A stretch of 64,000 bases of DNA, taken from NCBI GenBank assembly GCA_963556255.1, contig OY744604.1, positions 78,424,236 through 78,488,235 on the forward strand, written 5' to 3'. The stretch comes from Allolobophora icterica (taxonomy: Eukaryota > Annelida > Clitellata > Crassiclitellata > Lumbricidae). Made by a program: the position numbers and the translations under genes. Of this stretch, positions 1 through 10,565 are shown in pieces. Each line of letters starts with the position of its first letter. The first letter of the stretch is position 1. The notes beneath the pieces are model-generated. The model did not search any database. It had not been told where the DNA came from and saw nothing but the letters and a program-made list of their open reading frames with translations.

Positions 1-1409
1 ACTATATAGGCACACACGGGGATTGTAGTGCACTCATCCGCAATGCACTAAGTGGCTCGTCTGAATCATAAAGATTTCACTTGGAACTACTACCATCGAG
101 TAGGCCTAGTGTCTTGTGTGTTACGGTAGCAGTTGTAGAGGCAATTGTACTAGATCAGAATCGATAAGATTAGATAAGGTTAGATTAGGTCAAACGGAGG
201 GTTGGTTTGCTAGTCCTAGTGTCACTTACCATTCTGAAAACTGAATAGTTGTTGCATCTTTTTGCATATATTAAATTTGAATATATAGGTCTATGTTATA
301 AAGGCAATGGTGAAAATCGAGTGGAAATCGAGAGACCGCTCGCTTTACTATGTCGATGAGAGAATTGATTTGTCATCTCGAATTGCTTCAGTGGGACTTT
401 ACCAGGACGTTGAAAGGAAGGGTTAAAACTAACGTCTTGATTTTTTAATTCAGAAACTGAGTGATTTTAGTCAATTAATGTAAGTAACTGGACACTGATT
501 ATGAAGTCAACTCAGACATTAGGCCGAGTGAACCTGAATGATTTTGCAATTGGATACTGTTGTTCGGTGTGTTGAATAAGCCTATGTCAGTGAATGTGTT
601 TGCATAATCTTTAATTTTCCAGAGTGTCTATAAGACAGCCAAGCCGCGAGGACCAGTTTCTGCAAGCCACTGAACAGAGTTAAAAAATTCTGACTTAAAC
701 CCAGAATGGTTAAGTTGGACAACGAACAGTTCAAGTTATGGATCCAGAGTTTAACGACATCTTATGGCAACAAAGGCTGTTGACACTCATTCTTAATGTT
801 TACAGCCTCACAGGCGTTGATTTTATGGTGTACCATATACAGCAATTCAAAACTGTGATGTTTTATATTATAAGATTACTTAGTTTTGTTGCTTTCTGTT
901 GTAAATGGTTTTGGGCTCCGTGAATAAAAACTCAGTCTGAATGTTCGCCAATTATTAAGCCTATAAGTCGGATTATGGCCAGGTTTTGGATTCACATACG
1001 GTTAGAACATACCATTACCCTGACTAAAAGCATACTGTATTGAATAGTCGTTTACTGAGCATCAAAGCTGACATAACGCAACTAGAACAAGGTTCTAGCT
1101 ATAGGGGTTATAGACTCACGAACTGCTAACAAGCATGTCATTGATATTTGAACTACCATATTCATACGACTATTTTACAAAGCAAAATGACCGATGGGTG
1201 TGGGCCTAATTTAAGAAAATTGACGCATTGACGTTAAATTACGTGTGCTGATTATCAAGTGAAACAAAAGATATCCAATTAAAAGACAAATTTTTCTGTT
1301 TAATTTATCCGGTCGTAGGCCTACTGTGCAAAACAAGGAGGTCACGTGTATTTGAAACCAATGAAAGCGCTGACTCTGCCCACTGCCAATAAGTTAGAAG
1401 ACGATAACA
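1..1409. other. Intergenic stretch, no gene recognised
   Basis: I see no coding region, RNA gene or delimited transposon here. The short open frame at 738-923 has no recognisable domain and no splice context. Two copies of the palindrome TAGGCCTA (near 103 and 1315) are present. Confidence 0.6.
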
Positions 1410-1417
1410 CGTTGGGG

Positions 1418-2201
1418 CAGAGTTTTTCAAACTGTGGTCGGCGGGCCAAGAGGGGTCCGTGACGTATATAAACGGCGGGGGTCCGCTAAGCGTTCTGAAA
1501 AATATCCATTAGGGGCCATCCATATATTACGTACGCAAAAATCCGAAAAAATTGGACCCCTCCCCGCTCCCTGTTCGCACGCGTACTTTTTCCACCCTCT
1601 CCAACCTGTGTACGTATAGTTGACTCACCCCCCCCCCCAAGACCAGCTGCAGAATGTGTCAGTTACACAGGTCCAGGCAGCGACTTTCTGCACTTTAGGC
1701 CAGATTGAAGGATGAGTAATCCAAAGACTCACTGTTGAGTTGTGTGATAGTTTAATAATAACGTTCAGAGGTAAGGTGGCATACAAGTCACACTTCTCCC
1801 ACAGTCCTACTTCCTCTGGTAGTACCAGATAGCTGGAAAGACTGAACTCTAGTTCACTTGAAGGCCAATTAATTTGCGTACTTACACTATCAGTAGACCC
1901 CACACCCCCCCATTCGCAAGCGTACGCAAGTACATGCATTTCGGTTACCCCACCCCTCCATGCGTATGTAATATATGGATGACCCCTTAGGGCCTAATGA
2001 TTAACACTGCATGGTTTTAGCACTAACAGCCTGTGTTTTCAAATTCATACACTAGGCCTACATGTATAATTGTGGAAATAGTCTGCTTGTTTTTTTTGGA
2101 TTAAATTTTAAGCGATAAAGTTAATTTTTAAATACTTGGGTCCACGAGCTATGCCTAGAAAAAGACAGAGGTCCCTGGTCCAAAAAGTTTGAAAACCACT
2201 G
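1418..2201. mobile_element. Non-autonomous hAT-type element with a nested MITE
   Basis: The left end reads CAGAGTTTTTCAAACTGTGG and the inverted right end CAGTGGTTTTCAAACTTTTT, a classic hAT terminal repeat. Flanks are cGTTGGGG (1410-1417) and tGTTGGGG (2202-2209), so seven of eight target-duplication bases match. No transposase remnant is visible. The middle is occupied by an unrelated Harbinger-like insertion (1512-1986), so this element is older than that one. Confidence 0.88.
1512..1986 (+). mobile_element. PIF/Harbinger-like MITE, copy 1
   Basis: The termini are GGGGCCATCCATATATTACG and, inverted, GGGGTCATCCATATATTACA. The 3-bp target duplication is TTA (1509-1511 and 1987-1989); a TWA target with G-rich ends is typical of PIF/Harbinger. 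The interior shares a block (CTTTAGGCCAGATTGAAGGA) with the copy at 58433-58883 and, inverted, matches the copy at 35109-35589. No transposase is present. It is nested in a hAT MITE. Confidence 0.85.
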
Positions 2202-2766
2202 TGTTGGGGTATTTTAGGCGCCAACGTGGTTGTTGCTGCTTGAAAATGGTTCCGCCCATTATGCACGATAAATCGTAATTTTATTATCGGTATTAGCCAT
2301 AGGCTTTCATTAATTGTATATATGTAGGCCTATAAGCATCTACGCATTTTATAGCGCCTACACAGCCTCAGAAAGCTGCTGAAATGTCTTAAGATAAGCT
2401 GAGTATGTTCTTGAGTTGCTGGTATGGCCTACATGTTAGGCCTATATTTATAAATAATTATTATAAGAACCCGATGCAGTGAAGTTTTAACGAAAAACGT
2501 GTCGTATACCTATAGGCCTAATAGTGAAAGCGAAAGGACATTAATAGTGAAAGCCAAATTATACAACCCTGATTGTCAGTCGCGATTTAACAATAATTAT
2601 TTCAAACGACAATAGGCATTTTCATTCGACGCAGTGCCAGATTGCTAATAGGCCCTCTATTGCTTTTCATCTCTGATTCCTAAATTTAAAATCTCTGTGC
2701 GGAAAAGAAATAATATAATCCGAAAGACTAACATGCCTTTGGGATATTTTGCACATACCTGGCTAT
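2202..2766. other. Intergenic stretch, nothing recognised
   Basis: This AT-rich sequence contains three TAGGCCTA palindromes but no gene or delimited repeat that I can identify. Confidence 0.5.
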
Positions 2767-3537
2767 TAGGGTGGTAGTGAAAAAAGTTTTTTTTAAATAA
2801 TGCCCGGGACAGCCCCTAGTTCTGTTCGTATTGGTAGTAGAAACTCATGTGCAAAATCTTTTTAAAATATTCCATTATTTAGGCGTGCCACATGACAACT
2901 CAAGTTTCGCATATGACACCATGCATCATTGAAGCCGTAAAAATCAACTTTCTTAGTTTTTCAGGAGCTGGATGAAAGTTCATCACTTCTAGAACCTATT
3001 ATTTCATTACTGTAATTATGTGATGAGTGTGATGCACCATAGATTGTTAGATACCATATTCTCTGATGATTTGTTTAAAAATAAAAAATTAAATAATAAA
3101 TATATAAATTAGAACCAACTGGAGCTGAGGAGTAAATAAATATTTGCAATTTTTTAACAATTTTCTGAACTTTTGTAGTCTGTACATTTAAGGCTTTTCT
3201 AGAGTTTAATTATTTATTTACTTACTTACTCACACTATCCCACATTACTCATAATCCATTTAAAAGTTGTCTTAAAAGATGTTTTCAACCCTCTGGCTGG
3301 ACCGTTTCCTGGACCTGAAATACCTTTGCTTAAACGATATCAGAATGCATTGCCTTTGATCGTCCATGACATGCTTGCTGATGGTTTGTCAAATTGTCAG
3401 ATGATGAAATTGCAGTTTAACAATAACAACGAAATGATGGAAGACGCTGTTGAATTTGAAGTGGAATGTTTGCAGAAAGACAGTCAGCCTCGTAATGATT
3501 ATCAAGAGCTCTTGAAACTTGCACTGATCTACATAGG

Positions 3538-3852
3538 TCATGTCCCACCTCGAGGGTTGCATATTACAGCCTCTGGTGTCATGTCACCGCTCTCTTCGCT
3601 CTGCAACCCGTGGTGATCTCTCTGTCCCTTGTGCACAAACCGCTACTATGCAGCAGCTCGCTTTCTCCGTGGTTGGACCCACAATTTGGAATGGGCTTCC
3701 TCCTGAGCTGCGGTCTCTTCCTCGTAACTCATTCACCGCTTTCTTCTCTGCTCTAAAGACTGTTCTCTTTCGTCGGGGTTGGGCTAGGAGCGCCTCCGAG
3801 TAGCTTCCTTGGAGGGGCGCTATATAAATGATTGATTGATTGATTGATTGAT
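3538..3852 (+). mobile_element. 3' end of a CR1/L2-type LINE (family X)
   Basis: Codons about 3583-3803 encode the C-terminal end of a reverse-transcriptase ORF, with TATMQQLAFSVVGPTIWNGL and a terminal RRGWARSASE before the stop. The 3' UTR is only GGAGGGGCGCTATATAAATG followed by an ATTG tandem tail (3830-3852). Short duplications ACATAGG/GCATAGG flank the insertion. The same C-terminus and tail recur at 42.4-43.7 kb and, inverted, at 54.8-55.2 kb. Confidence 0.82.
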
Positions 3853-4189
3853 GCATAGGGCCAGGTGGATGGCCAAGGCCATCTATTCTCACAAAGTATT
3901 CCTTTTGCGATCTCAATTGCGAATTACCTTCTGGAAATAAATTTGCTACGTTCCCTTAACCTGTTCATCTGCTTTGATTATCTCAGATCATGGTTCACAG
4001 CTTCACACTCTACTCTAAAGGCACTTTCCATCATGCTTGTTACCTCAGTGAGGAGTTGGTCGATTTCTGTTTTTTCGATGACTGCATTGATGCTGCTTCC
4101 AAGGCCTTGTTGGTGCAAACAATGAGAACCAAAGTTGGTGTTGGCATTCCATCCAATTGTCCACAAATTACTGTACACACAGCTTCATG

Positions 4190-4270
4190 TAGTCGGGAGC
4201 ACCTCTGAGTAGTACTCCTTGAAGAGGCGCTATATAAATGCCCGTTATGAATGAATGAATGAATGAATGT
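4190..4270 (+). mobile_element. SINE 3' tail fragment
   Basis: The sequence GTCGGGAGCACCTCTGAGTA followed by AGAGGCGCTATATAAATG and a GAAT tandem tail matches the 3' half of the complete SINE at 59211-59455. The tRNA-like head is missing, as expected for 5' truncation. Confidence 0.7.
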
Positions 4271-4383
4271 ATTCTTGAGATTTTGTGACTTCAAACATGA
4301 TGAATACTGTGCATACCCATTGATTGGCTGGAGAAAGATCCAACTTCGTGGAAACAGGACAGCATCTTGTAGCGACATGGTCA

Positions 4384-4440
4384 GGTTACGGCGCTATAGA
4401 AATTGTCCGTGTTATTATTATTTTAATTATTTATTTGGAG
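4384..4440 (+). mobile_element. SINE/LINE 3' tail fragment
   Basis: GGCGCTATAGAAATTGTCCG followed by an ATT/ATTT tail matches the conserved 3' box shared by the local SINE and LINE families. It interrupts the transposon pseudogene just before its last coding block. Confidence 0.6.
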
Positions 4441-4944
4441 CGTCATCAGAAAGGTTGAGTGTGGAGAATAATAGAGCAGAAAGGGGATTGGCACTGATCC
4501 AAGAATACAATCAAATACTGACCAAGGATGAAGGTCAAAAGCAGGCTTTGCTTGATGTGGTGTCCGAACATTGGAAAAAGTATCCGGACCCCAAGAAGTT
4601 AACGGTCACAAAATGGACTAATGAATATTTTATTCTTGAATCAAACTGACAGAGTTCAATTATGCTCAAAAATACTCTTTAAGTATTGTGCCTTAAACCT
4701 AGCAATTTGAAATTTACTTTCGGTTTCACAAAATACAAAAGAATATCGATTATATCGATCACAATTGTGCTTACATTCCTTGTCTAAAATTTGGAAAAAT
4801 AGTCATCTCATGTGGCACTTCTAAATGATGGAATATTTTTATAATATTTTGCACACTAGCTTAGTATATCAAAAGGAACATAACTAGGGGCAGTCCCATC
4901 CATTTCCACAAAATAACGTTTTTGAGCACCACCCTACTGGCTAT

Positions 4945-5112
4945 GCATATTTTATATTCTTTCTGGAATTCCAGTGGAGTGTTAATTGCTGTTGCCATTT
5001 TTAGTTTCAGGCCGAGAATGATTTACTCACCAGTCACCAGCCAGTTATGACAACAGTCGATAAAAAAAGATTACTTACTTAAAAGTGTCAAATGACGAAT
5101 GACTGGCTAACT
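4945..5112. other. Short spacer between two transposons
   Basis: No feature was recognised in these 170 bases. Confidence 0.4.
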
Positions 5113-5120
5113 ACGGTAGG

Positions 5121-8100
5121 CAGTAGCGTAACTATGGGCCCGCAGGGCCCGCAACTGCGGGGGGCCCAGGTAAAAGGGGCCCATTTTCAAACCTGAAAAA
5201 ATGAACTATTTTAATTAATAAATGCACAGCAGAAAGCCGGAAACCGAAACTCCTTGTAAACTCCTTAGCCTTGTAAAATCAATAAATCATGCAGGCAGGC
5301 AGATGATGTGGAATATTACTATTGATGCGCGGTCGGCGCATATTTTTCTAGGCTTTGATTTAAGCTAGTGAACAGTGACTCGAAGGCAAACTATAATCGC
5401 CAGATGACGCTGAAATTTGCAGTTAATTCACTCAATTAGTTTCACTTTTCGTCTTTGATTTATGCTGACGTCATTACTCATTAGTCTCATTGCCAAGTTT
5501 CCGTCGGCCATCGTTGTTGATATTTATTTAAAAAGTTTGTTTAAATAGATTAGATCGGATTACAATTTACAATACAAAATTTAAGATTTAAAAATAAAAA
5601 ATTGTACTAATGATGGCTAGCAAGCCTCTAAGTGGAGCAGCTAAACGACGGAAAAAGAAGGATTTACAAAACGAACTTAAAAAACGATGTAAAATTGACT
5701 CATTCTTGTTACCGGCACAGACTAAAAAGGAAGAAACACAATCTGTTGCAAATGTACGTAATGAAGAAAATGAGCAGGAGCCTCAGGAGGATACCAGAGG
5801 CAGTGAAGTCAGTGAACTACAGATAGATACAAATTCTCAAGTTAACAGTTTTAAAGACAATACTGTGGCAACCGATTTGTCTGATCACGGCTCGCCAGAT
5901 CTCATAATAAGCAATGAATATGAAGCATTCAACTCTGCAGCACTTGTAAACTTTGAACATTCTACTGATAGAGGGCATTATCCAATCGATATAGTTGATC
6001 CAAATATGAAGAAATTTATTGTTGAACACGGCTCATGCAGACCAAAGGGGCCTTTTCCGAGAGACAACAAAAATAGATGTTTTTCTGCCAGTTACTATAA
6101 CACTACGACTAAGGCAGGTTTGACTATACCGGTGACTTGGTTGTGCTATTCCAAAAAGTTAAATGCTGCATATTGTGAAGTTTGCTGGCTGTTTGGTGAT
6201 AGAAATGATAAAAGCTACCGCAAAAGTTGGAGTAAAGGTATTCAGGACTGGCAGGGGTTTTCTAAAAAAATTACTAAACATGCTAGTTCGAAATGCCATA
6301 GTTCGTCTTGTATAATATATGAACAATGGAAGCATCACATGACTTTTAATGAATCAAATGAGAAAGAAATTCAGAAAGATAAAAAATTTTGGCGGGAAGT
6401 TTTGAAGCGGCTTGTGAAAATTACCCTACGTTTAGCCTGCAATGGACAGTCATTTAGAGGACATAATGAACACATCGGTGAGGTTTATAATGGCAATTTT
6501 TTATCTGAAGTTGAGCTCCTAGCAGAATTTGATCCAATAATGAGTGAACTTTTAAATAAACCTAAACACAGCATCAAATATTTGAGTCCGGAAATTCAAA
6601 ATGAATTGATTACCGTACTATCCGAGCATCTTGATAAGCAAATTACAGAAGAAATCAAGTCTGCATTGTTCTACTCAATCATTGCTGATACTACTCAAGA
6701 CATTTCAAAGAAAGACCAATTAAGTTTAACTATCCGTTATGCAAAAATAAATAACAATAGTAATGGCGATGCAACTGAGATATCAATAACTGAAAGTTTC
6801 ATTGGTTTCTTCTGGGCACCTGATCAATGTGCTGAAGGATTGTCTAATCAAATCGTGGAAACTCTGAAAAAGAAAGGAATATCTTTACAAAATTGCCGTG
6901 GGCAGGGATATGATGGTGCCAGTGTTATGTCAGGTGTTTATGGAGGTGTTCAAAAACGTATTAGTGATGAACAACCAGCTGCGATATATATTCACTGCGC
7001 TGCACATAACCTTAATCTCGTTGTAAACGATGCTGTTAATGGAGTTCCGGAAGTTGCTAATTTCTTCACTGTTCTACAAGATGTATATAAATTTTTCGGG
7101 CTTAGCATTAACAGATGGGATATGCTTAGCAGTGTAACTGGAGAATCAACAGTGACATTAAAGAAACTTAACCCGACTCGATGGGCTGGACGAGCACAAA
7201 GTTTGCTTGGTATGAAAATTAACTATTTTAATACCTTGAAGCTATTGACCACAATTAATCTAACATCGCGCAAAAAAGAAGAAAAGGATGAATCTTTAAG
7301 ACTTAGGAAATCCATCGAACATTTTGAATTTGTTTTCATGCTCGTTATGTTTTCTAAAATACTTGGAGCAATAGACGTAGCCTCTAAATATCTACAAAAC
7401 AAGAACACAGATTTGTTTATTGCAACACAACATCTTGAAAGTGCATTGGAGACGACTACAAATTACAGACTGAATTTCGACGAAGCTAAAAAAGAAGCAG
7501 TTGCAGTTGCTTGCAAGTGGGGTGTTGAAGTAAAATATAAAGACAAAAGAGTTAGAAAAGTAAAGCAACATTTTGGTGAGTTAACCGATGATCAGAGATT
7601 GACTGACCCAGAAGACACATTTCGAGTTAATATTTTTAACCGTGTGTTAGATATTGTGAACTCACAATTGAAAACTAGATTCCAAGGAATGCATGACATT
7701 GTAAGCAGTTTTTCGGTACTTTTTCCGGCAACTCTTCTCGCTGAGGATGATAACAACATTGTCAAAGCTGCTAAGTCATTACAGGAAAAATATCCCGACG
7801 ATTTCTCACCAGAATTTCCGCTTCAGTTGTTGTCTTTCAGAATGTCAATGAACAACGAAATTAAAAAAATTACAACAGTTAAGCAACTGGCAGACTTACT
7901 AATTGTGCATTACACCTCTATTTCATCTTCATATCTGGACGTGGTAACTGCTTTGATTATGTTTTTGACATTGCCAGTCACAGTGGCTACAGCAGAAAGG
8001 TCATTTTCGAAACTTAAGTTCATCAAAAATTATCTCCGCAATTCGATGGGTCAAGAACGCCTTAGTGGCTTAGCCTTGTTGAGCATTGAAGCCTCGCGGG

Positions 8101-8498
8101 CAAAAGTTATGGATGTTGACCAGCTCATTGACCGATTTGCAGAGATAAAGAGTCGTCGCAAGGACTTGTCTTAGAATACTTATCTGTACTGTACTAAATA
8201 CAAAACTGTTCTTGATTTATGATTTCGTAACATTGAATAAAACAATATTCAGTAACATTTCATTTATAACATTTAATCAATTTTAATGCAAATCGAAAAC
8301 AATTTTTAGTTGTGGCATAAGATTACAAATTAATAATAAAATAAAATATCATAAATTAAAATCATTAAAATGTATGCCTCAAAAGTGAGTCGATAATTTG
8401 AAACATAAAATTGTCTATCAGATTGTCATCGGCTGTATGGAGGGGGGCCCATTTTGAAAATCTTGCAGGGGGGCCCAGAATATGAAGTTACGCCACTG
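5121..8498 (+). mobile_element. Complete autonomous-looking hAT transposon (ZMYM1/DUF4371 type)
   Basis: The termini are CAGTAGCGTAACTATGGGCC and, inverted, CAGTGGCGTAACTTCATATT, with G/C-rich GGGGCCC motifs just inside both ends. A perfect 8-bp duplication ACGGTAGG lies at 5113-5120 and 8499-8506. The 3378-bp element contains one uninterrupted transposase ORF. A perfect duplication plus an open ORF points to a recent insertion. Confidence 0.93.
5610..8174 (+). CDS. hAT-family transposase, ZMYM1-like, intact 854 aa
   Basis: This protein would cut and paste its own element in the nucleus. Residues 1-35 are lysine/arginine-rich and look like a nuclear localisation region, followed by an acidic linker. 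About 145-240 form a TTF-type zinc finger (WLCY, CEVCWLFG, then cysteine/histidine pairs). FRGHNE near 280 opens the DUF4371-like region. The RNase-H-like core shows IADTTQD (Asp about 360), GQGYDGAS (Asp about 435) and HCAAH (about 462-466). The C-terminal hATC dimerisation block contains TVATAERSFSKLKFIKNYLR, whose Glu (about 796) probably completes the DDE triad by analogy with Hermes. Length and domain order are complete and no internal stop is present. The first ATG is preceded by an A-rich sequence; I chose it because all domains follow it. It could be a silenced recent copy or, less likely, a domesticated gene; the perfect flanking duplication argues for the former. Confidence 0.93.
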   Translation: MMASKPLSGAAKRRKKKDLQNELKKRCKIDSFLLPAQTKKEETQSVANVRNEENEQEPQEDTRGSEVSELQIDTNSQVNSFKDNTVATDLSDHGSPDLIISNEYEAFNSAALVNFEHSTDRGHYPIDIVDPNMKKFIVEHGSCRPKGPFPRDNKNRCFSASYYNTTTKAGLTIPVTWLCYSKKLNAAYCEVCWLFGDRNDKSYRKSWSKGIQDWQGFSKKITKHASSKCHSSSCIIYEQWKHHMTFNESNEKEIQKDKKFWREVLKRLVKITLRLACNGQSFRGHNEHIGEVYNGNFLSEVELLAEFDPIMSELLNKPKHSIKYLSPEIQNELITVLSEHLDKQITEEIKSALFYSIIADTTQDISKKDQLSLTIRYAKINNNSNGDATEISITESFIGFFWAPDQCAEGLSNQIVETLKKKGISLQNCRGQGYDGASVMSGVYGGVQKRISDEQPAAIYIHCAAHNLNLVVNDAVNGVPEVANFFTVLQDVYKFFGLSINRWDMLSSVTGESTVTLKKLNPTRWAGRAQSLLGMKINYFNTLKLLTTINLTSRKKEEKDESLRLRKSIEHFEFVFMLVMFSKILGAIDVASKYLQNKNTDLFIATQHLESALETTTNYRLNFDEAKKEAVAVACKWGVEVKYKDKRVRKVKQHFGELTDDQRLTDPEDTFRVNIFNRVLDIVNSQLKTRFQGMHDIVSSFSVLFPATLLAEDDNNIVKAAKSLQEKYPDDFSPEFPLQLLSFRMSMNNEIKKITTVKQLADLLIVHYTSISSSYLDVVTALIMFLTLPVTVATAERSFSKLKFIKNYLRNSMGQERLSGLALLSIEASRAKVMDVDQLIDRFAEIKSRRKDLS

Positions 8499-8506
8499 AC
8501 GGTAGG

Positions 8507-9150
8507 CCTGGCCAATTATTTAGCTACGCTTAATAAGGGCAACCAGAGCGAGCCTGGCTTTTTGTATTGCCCAAATTTCAAAGATTGTGGTTTCTTTAAA
8601 TAAGATTCACGAGTTTTGAAGATATAAAATGTCTTATCACAGAAGCTCACAACTATAGGCCTAGGGCCTTCTATTTTTTAAATTCTTGCTAATAGGCCTA
8701 AATAGATAACAACTTATATTAAAAACATGTGCTGTCCACAACCTAACTGATGCGGAACATTAAAAACACCAAGCTGAAAATAATAATGAATTTAATCTAA
8801 GCAAAAGACAATCTCTTTAGTCACTAACGTTAGGGCCTAGCTAGCTCGAAATAGAAAGTAAGAGCTGTTACAGCGCCTTCTAACATTGGCTAGGTCCTTA
8901 ATCTGTTTGCGACATCATCAATAAACCTTGAAGAAAACTACGTGAAACATTCGATCCAGAGCCAGGGAAAAGTGGATAAAGAAGCATTGCGGAGACCCGG
9001 AGCAGTATACGAAACATAGGAAGATACGATCAAGCCAGTGGCGTAGCTAGGTTTTAACACCAGAGGAGCGAGCACATAAAAAGCCCAAATAACCAAAACA
9101 AATAATTAATTTAAAAAATTGAATTCAATATCCCATTTTGAGTTCATCGG
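8507..9150. other. Intergenic stretch with a partial element end
   Basis: No gene was seen. At about 9036 the sequence CAGTGGCGTAGCTAGG followed by an ACCAGAGGAG motif resembles a hAT-type end. The same motif occurs near 31094 (AGTGGCGTATCTAG with ACCAGAGGAGGCTAG). I could not find the partner end for either copy. Confidence 0.4.
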
Positions 9151-9167
9151 AGTATAACAAGCATAGA

Positions 9168-9766
9168 CCGCACGTTACCTACCGGAATAACATACGCGTA
9201 CCGTTCGTACGTACGTACGTTATCGAAAAAATAACGTACGCGTACAGTACGCGTACGCTAAAAATGCCACAAGTTCATCTGATCATTCACAAAGAGCCTC
9301 AATATAACTAAGTCTTATAACGTACGCGTACCATACGCGTACGTCAAAACTGATCAGTTTCGCTCTACAGTATTAATTTCCCCGTACGCAGGCCTATAGT
9401 TAATTACGAACGGTACCGAAATTTAGTAGTACCAATAAAATGACCACTGGCACTGACCATCCTATAAAGTGTGCTGTAAACTCTTAATTATCTTCATATT
9501 ATACATTAGACAGAATACTAGCAATTTTGAATTTAAAAGTTTAAAAGTAGAGATCATTGAGCAGTCTGATTAATGGTTAAACAATTAAAATTGGTTACGA
9601 CCGTAAATCATAACTATTAGGCCTACTGACTTTTCTTGTGCATAATGCTTTGTATTTTATTTTCGTCATGAACTGATCTGAACGTACGGTAACGTACGGC
9701 ATAATAAAGTACGCGTACCGTACGTACGTTATAGAAAATAATAGCGTACGTACCGTACGTACGGTC
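9168..9766. repeat. CGTACG-rich inverted repeat element
   Basis: Two clusters (about 9190-9395 and 9680-9766) contain roughly fifteen CGTACG palindromes. The clusters are mutual inverted copies: CCGTTCGTACGTACGTACGT on the left corresponds to the complement of ACGTACCGTACGTACGG on the right. About 280 bp between them has none. It looks like a non-autonomous DNA element with long, internally repetitive ends. I could not define a target duplication. Confidence 0.5.
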
Positions 9767-9769
9767 GCA

Positions 9770-10560
9770 CCTTGATTACAAGTAACAGGTGCAGAATAAT
9801 TAGAAGTGAAATGAAAATAGGCCTATATCAAGAGAAATGACAGAGAGCAGAACATTCAAACAGAGATCGAAGACAACCGAAATATGCACTGTGTGCGAAA
9901 AAGACCAACTGTCACTGAAGGTATTGACATAAAAACAATAATACAGACCAACTCCATAGCAGGCTGAATTCTAGTCAGATATTCACCAGGGTCGCACGTT
10001 GTTGAGGTTTGTCCAAAAACTCGTTTCAGTGGCGTTGTTGCACACTGCTGTGCAAACTCGGTGTTTGTAGGCTATTGCTTAAAAATATAAGTAAATTAAA
10101 AAACATAAACACACTTGTATAAATAAAAGTTCTTGAGCAAGTAATCAGTAGATAAAAGGACACCAATGTAATAAATCCCTCGCTGATAGAAAGATCTTCG
10201 TTATCATAATATTCCTTGGAACCTCAGAGGTGCTTGAGATTGCATTTTGTAGCTGTATCGATTCAAATTCCGACTCGTAGTGCTGAATAAATAATATTCA
10301 CATTATTAAAATAGCATATAACGTCATCTTGTGAATGAACTTAATAAGGAAACGCAACCTCAGTTGAGTCAGAGCTTAGTTGAACGTGCATGAAAACGAG
10401 ACATGGCATTGTCTAAAAGTTTTTATGAAGTGTAAAATGAAGTGTAAAACAAACCATTATCATCAACTTTATACATAGACCTATCTTTCTAAACTTTCAT
10501 TTGACTGTTATTGATATTTCAACTAACGGACAGCGCCACTTTCTTCGGCCTCGGCTGCGA
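9770..10560. other. Intergenic stretch, nothing recognised
   Basis: AT-rich sequence without a recognisable gene, repeat end or tandem array. One TAGGCCTA occurs at about 9819. Confidence 0.4.
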
Positions 10561-10565
10561 ATATA

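Larger units (their letters stand above)
3283..4649 (+). pseudogene. Broken ORF of an uncharacterised metazoan transposon protein family
   Basis: Three blocks are recognisable. The first (about 3283-3537) is FNPLAGPFPGPEIP followed by KRYQNALPLIVHDMLADGLS. The second begins after the LINE insertion, where GATCTACATAGG joins GCCAGGTGG to give IYIGARWMAKAIYSHKV. The third (about 4441-4649) contains NNRAERGLALIQEYNQILTK and ends at a TGA. ARWMAKAIY and AERG-ALIQ-Y-LTKDE are, from my recollection of the family, motifs of a protein found in many cnidarian, mollusc and echinoderm genomes with no named function. The frame is destroyed by three retroposon insertions plus stops and frameshifts between about 3900 and 4200, so no product is expected. 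Confidence 0.6.
2767..4936 (+). mobile_element. DNA transposon with 8-bp duplication and relic of an uncharacterised transposon protein
   Basis: The ends TAGGGTGGTAGTGAAAAAAG and, inverted, TAGGGTGGTGCTCAAAAACG form a terminal inverted repeat. A perfect 8-bp duplication CTGGCTAT lies at 2759-2766 and 4937-4944. End sequence and duplication length fit hAT, though P-type elements also make 8-bp duplications. The element carries broken coding blocks (see the pseudogene entry) and has itself received a LINE 3' end (about 3538-3852) and two SINE/LINE tail fragments (about 4190-4270 and 4384-4440). Confidence 0.85.

Noticed and set aside
1625..1939. Minus-strand 104-codon frame in the Harbinger MITE
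   Set aside because: It contains no domain and is not kept in the other two copies of the MITE.
9036..9080. Complete hAT element starting at the GTGGCGTAGCTAG motif
   Set aside because: No inverted partner or target duplication was found, so only an orphan end is reported.
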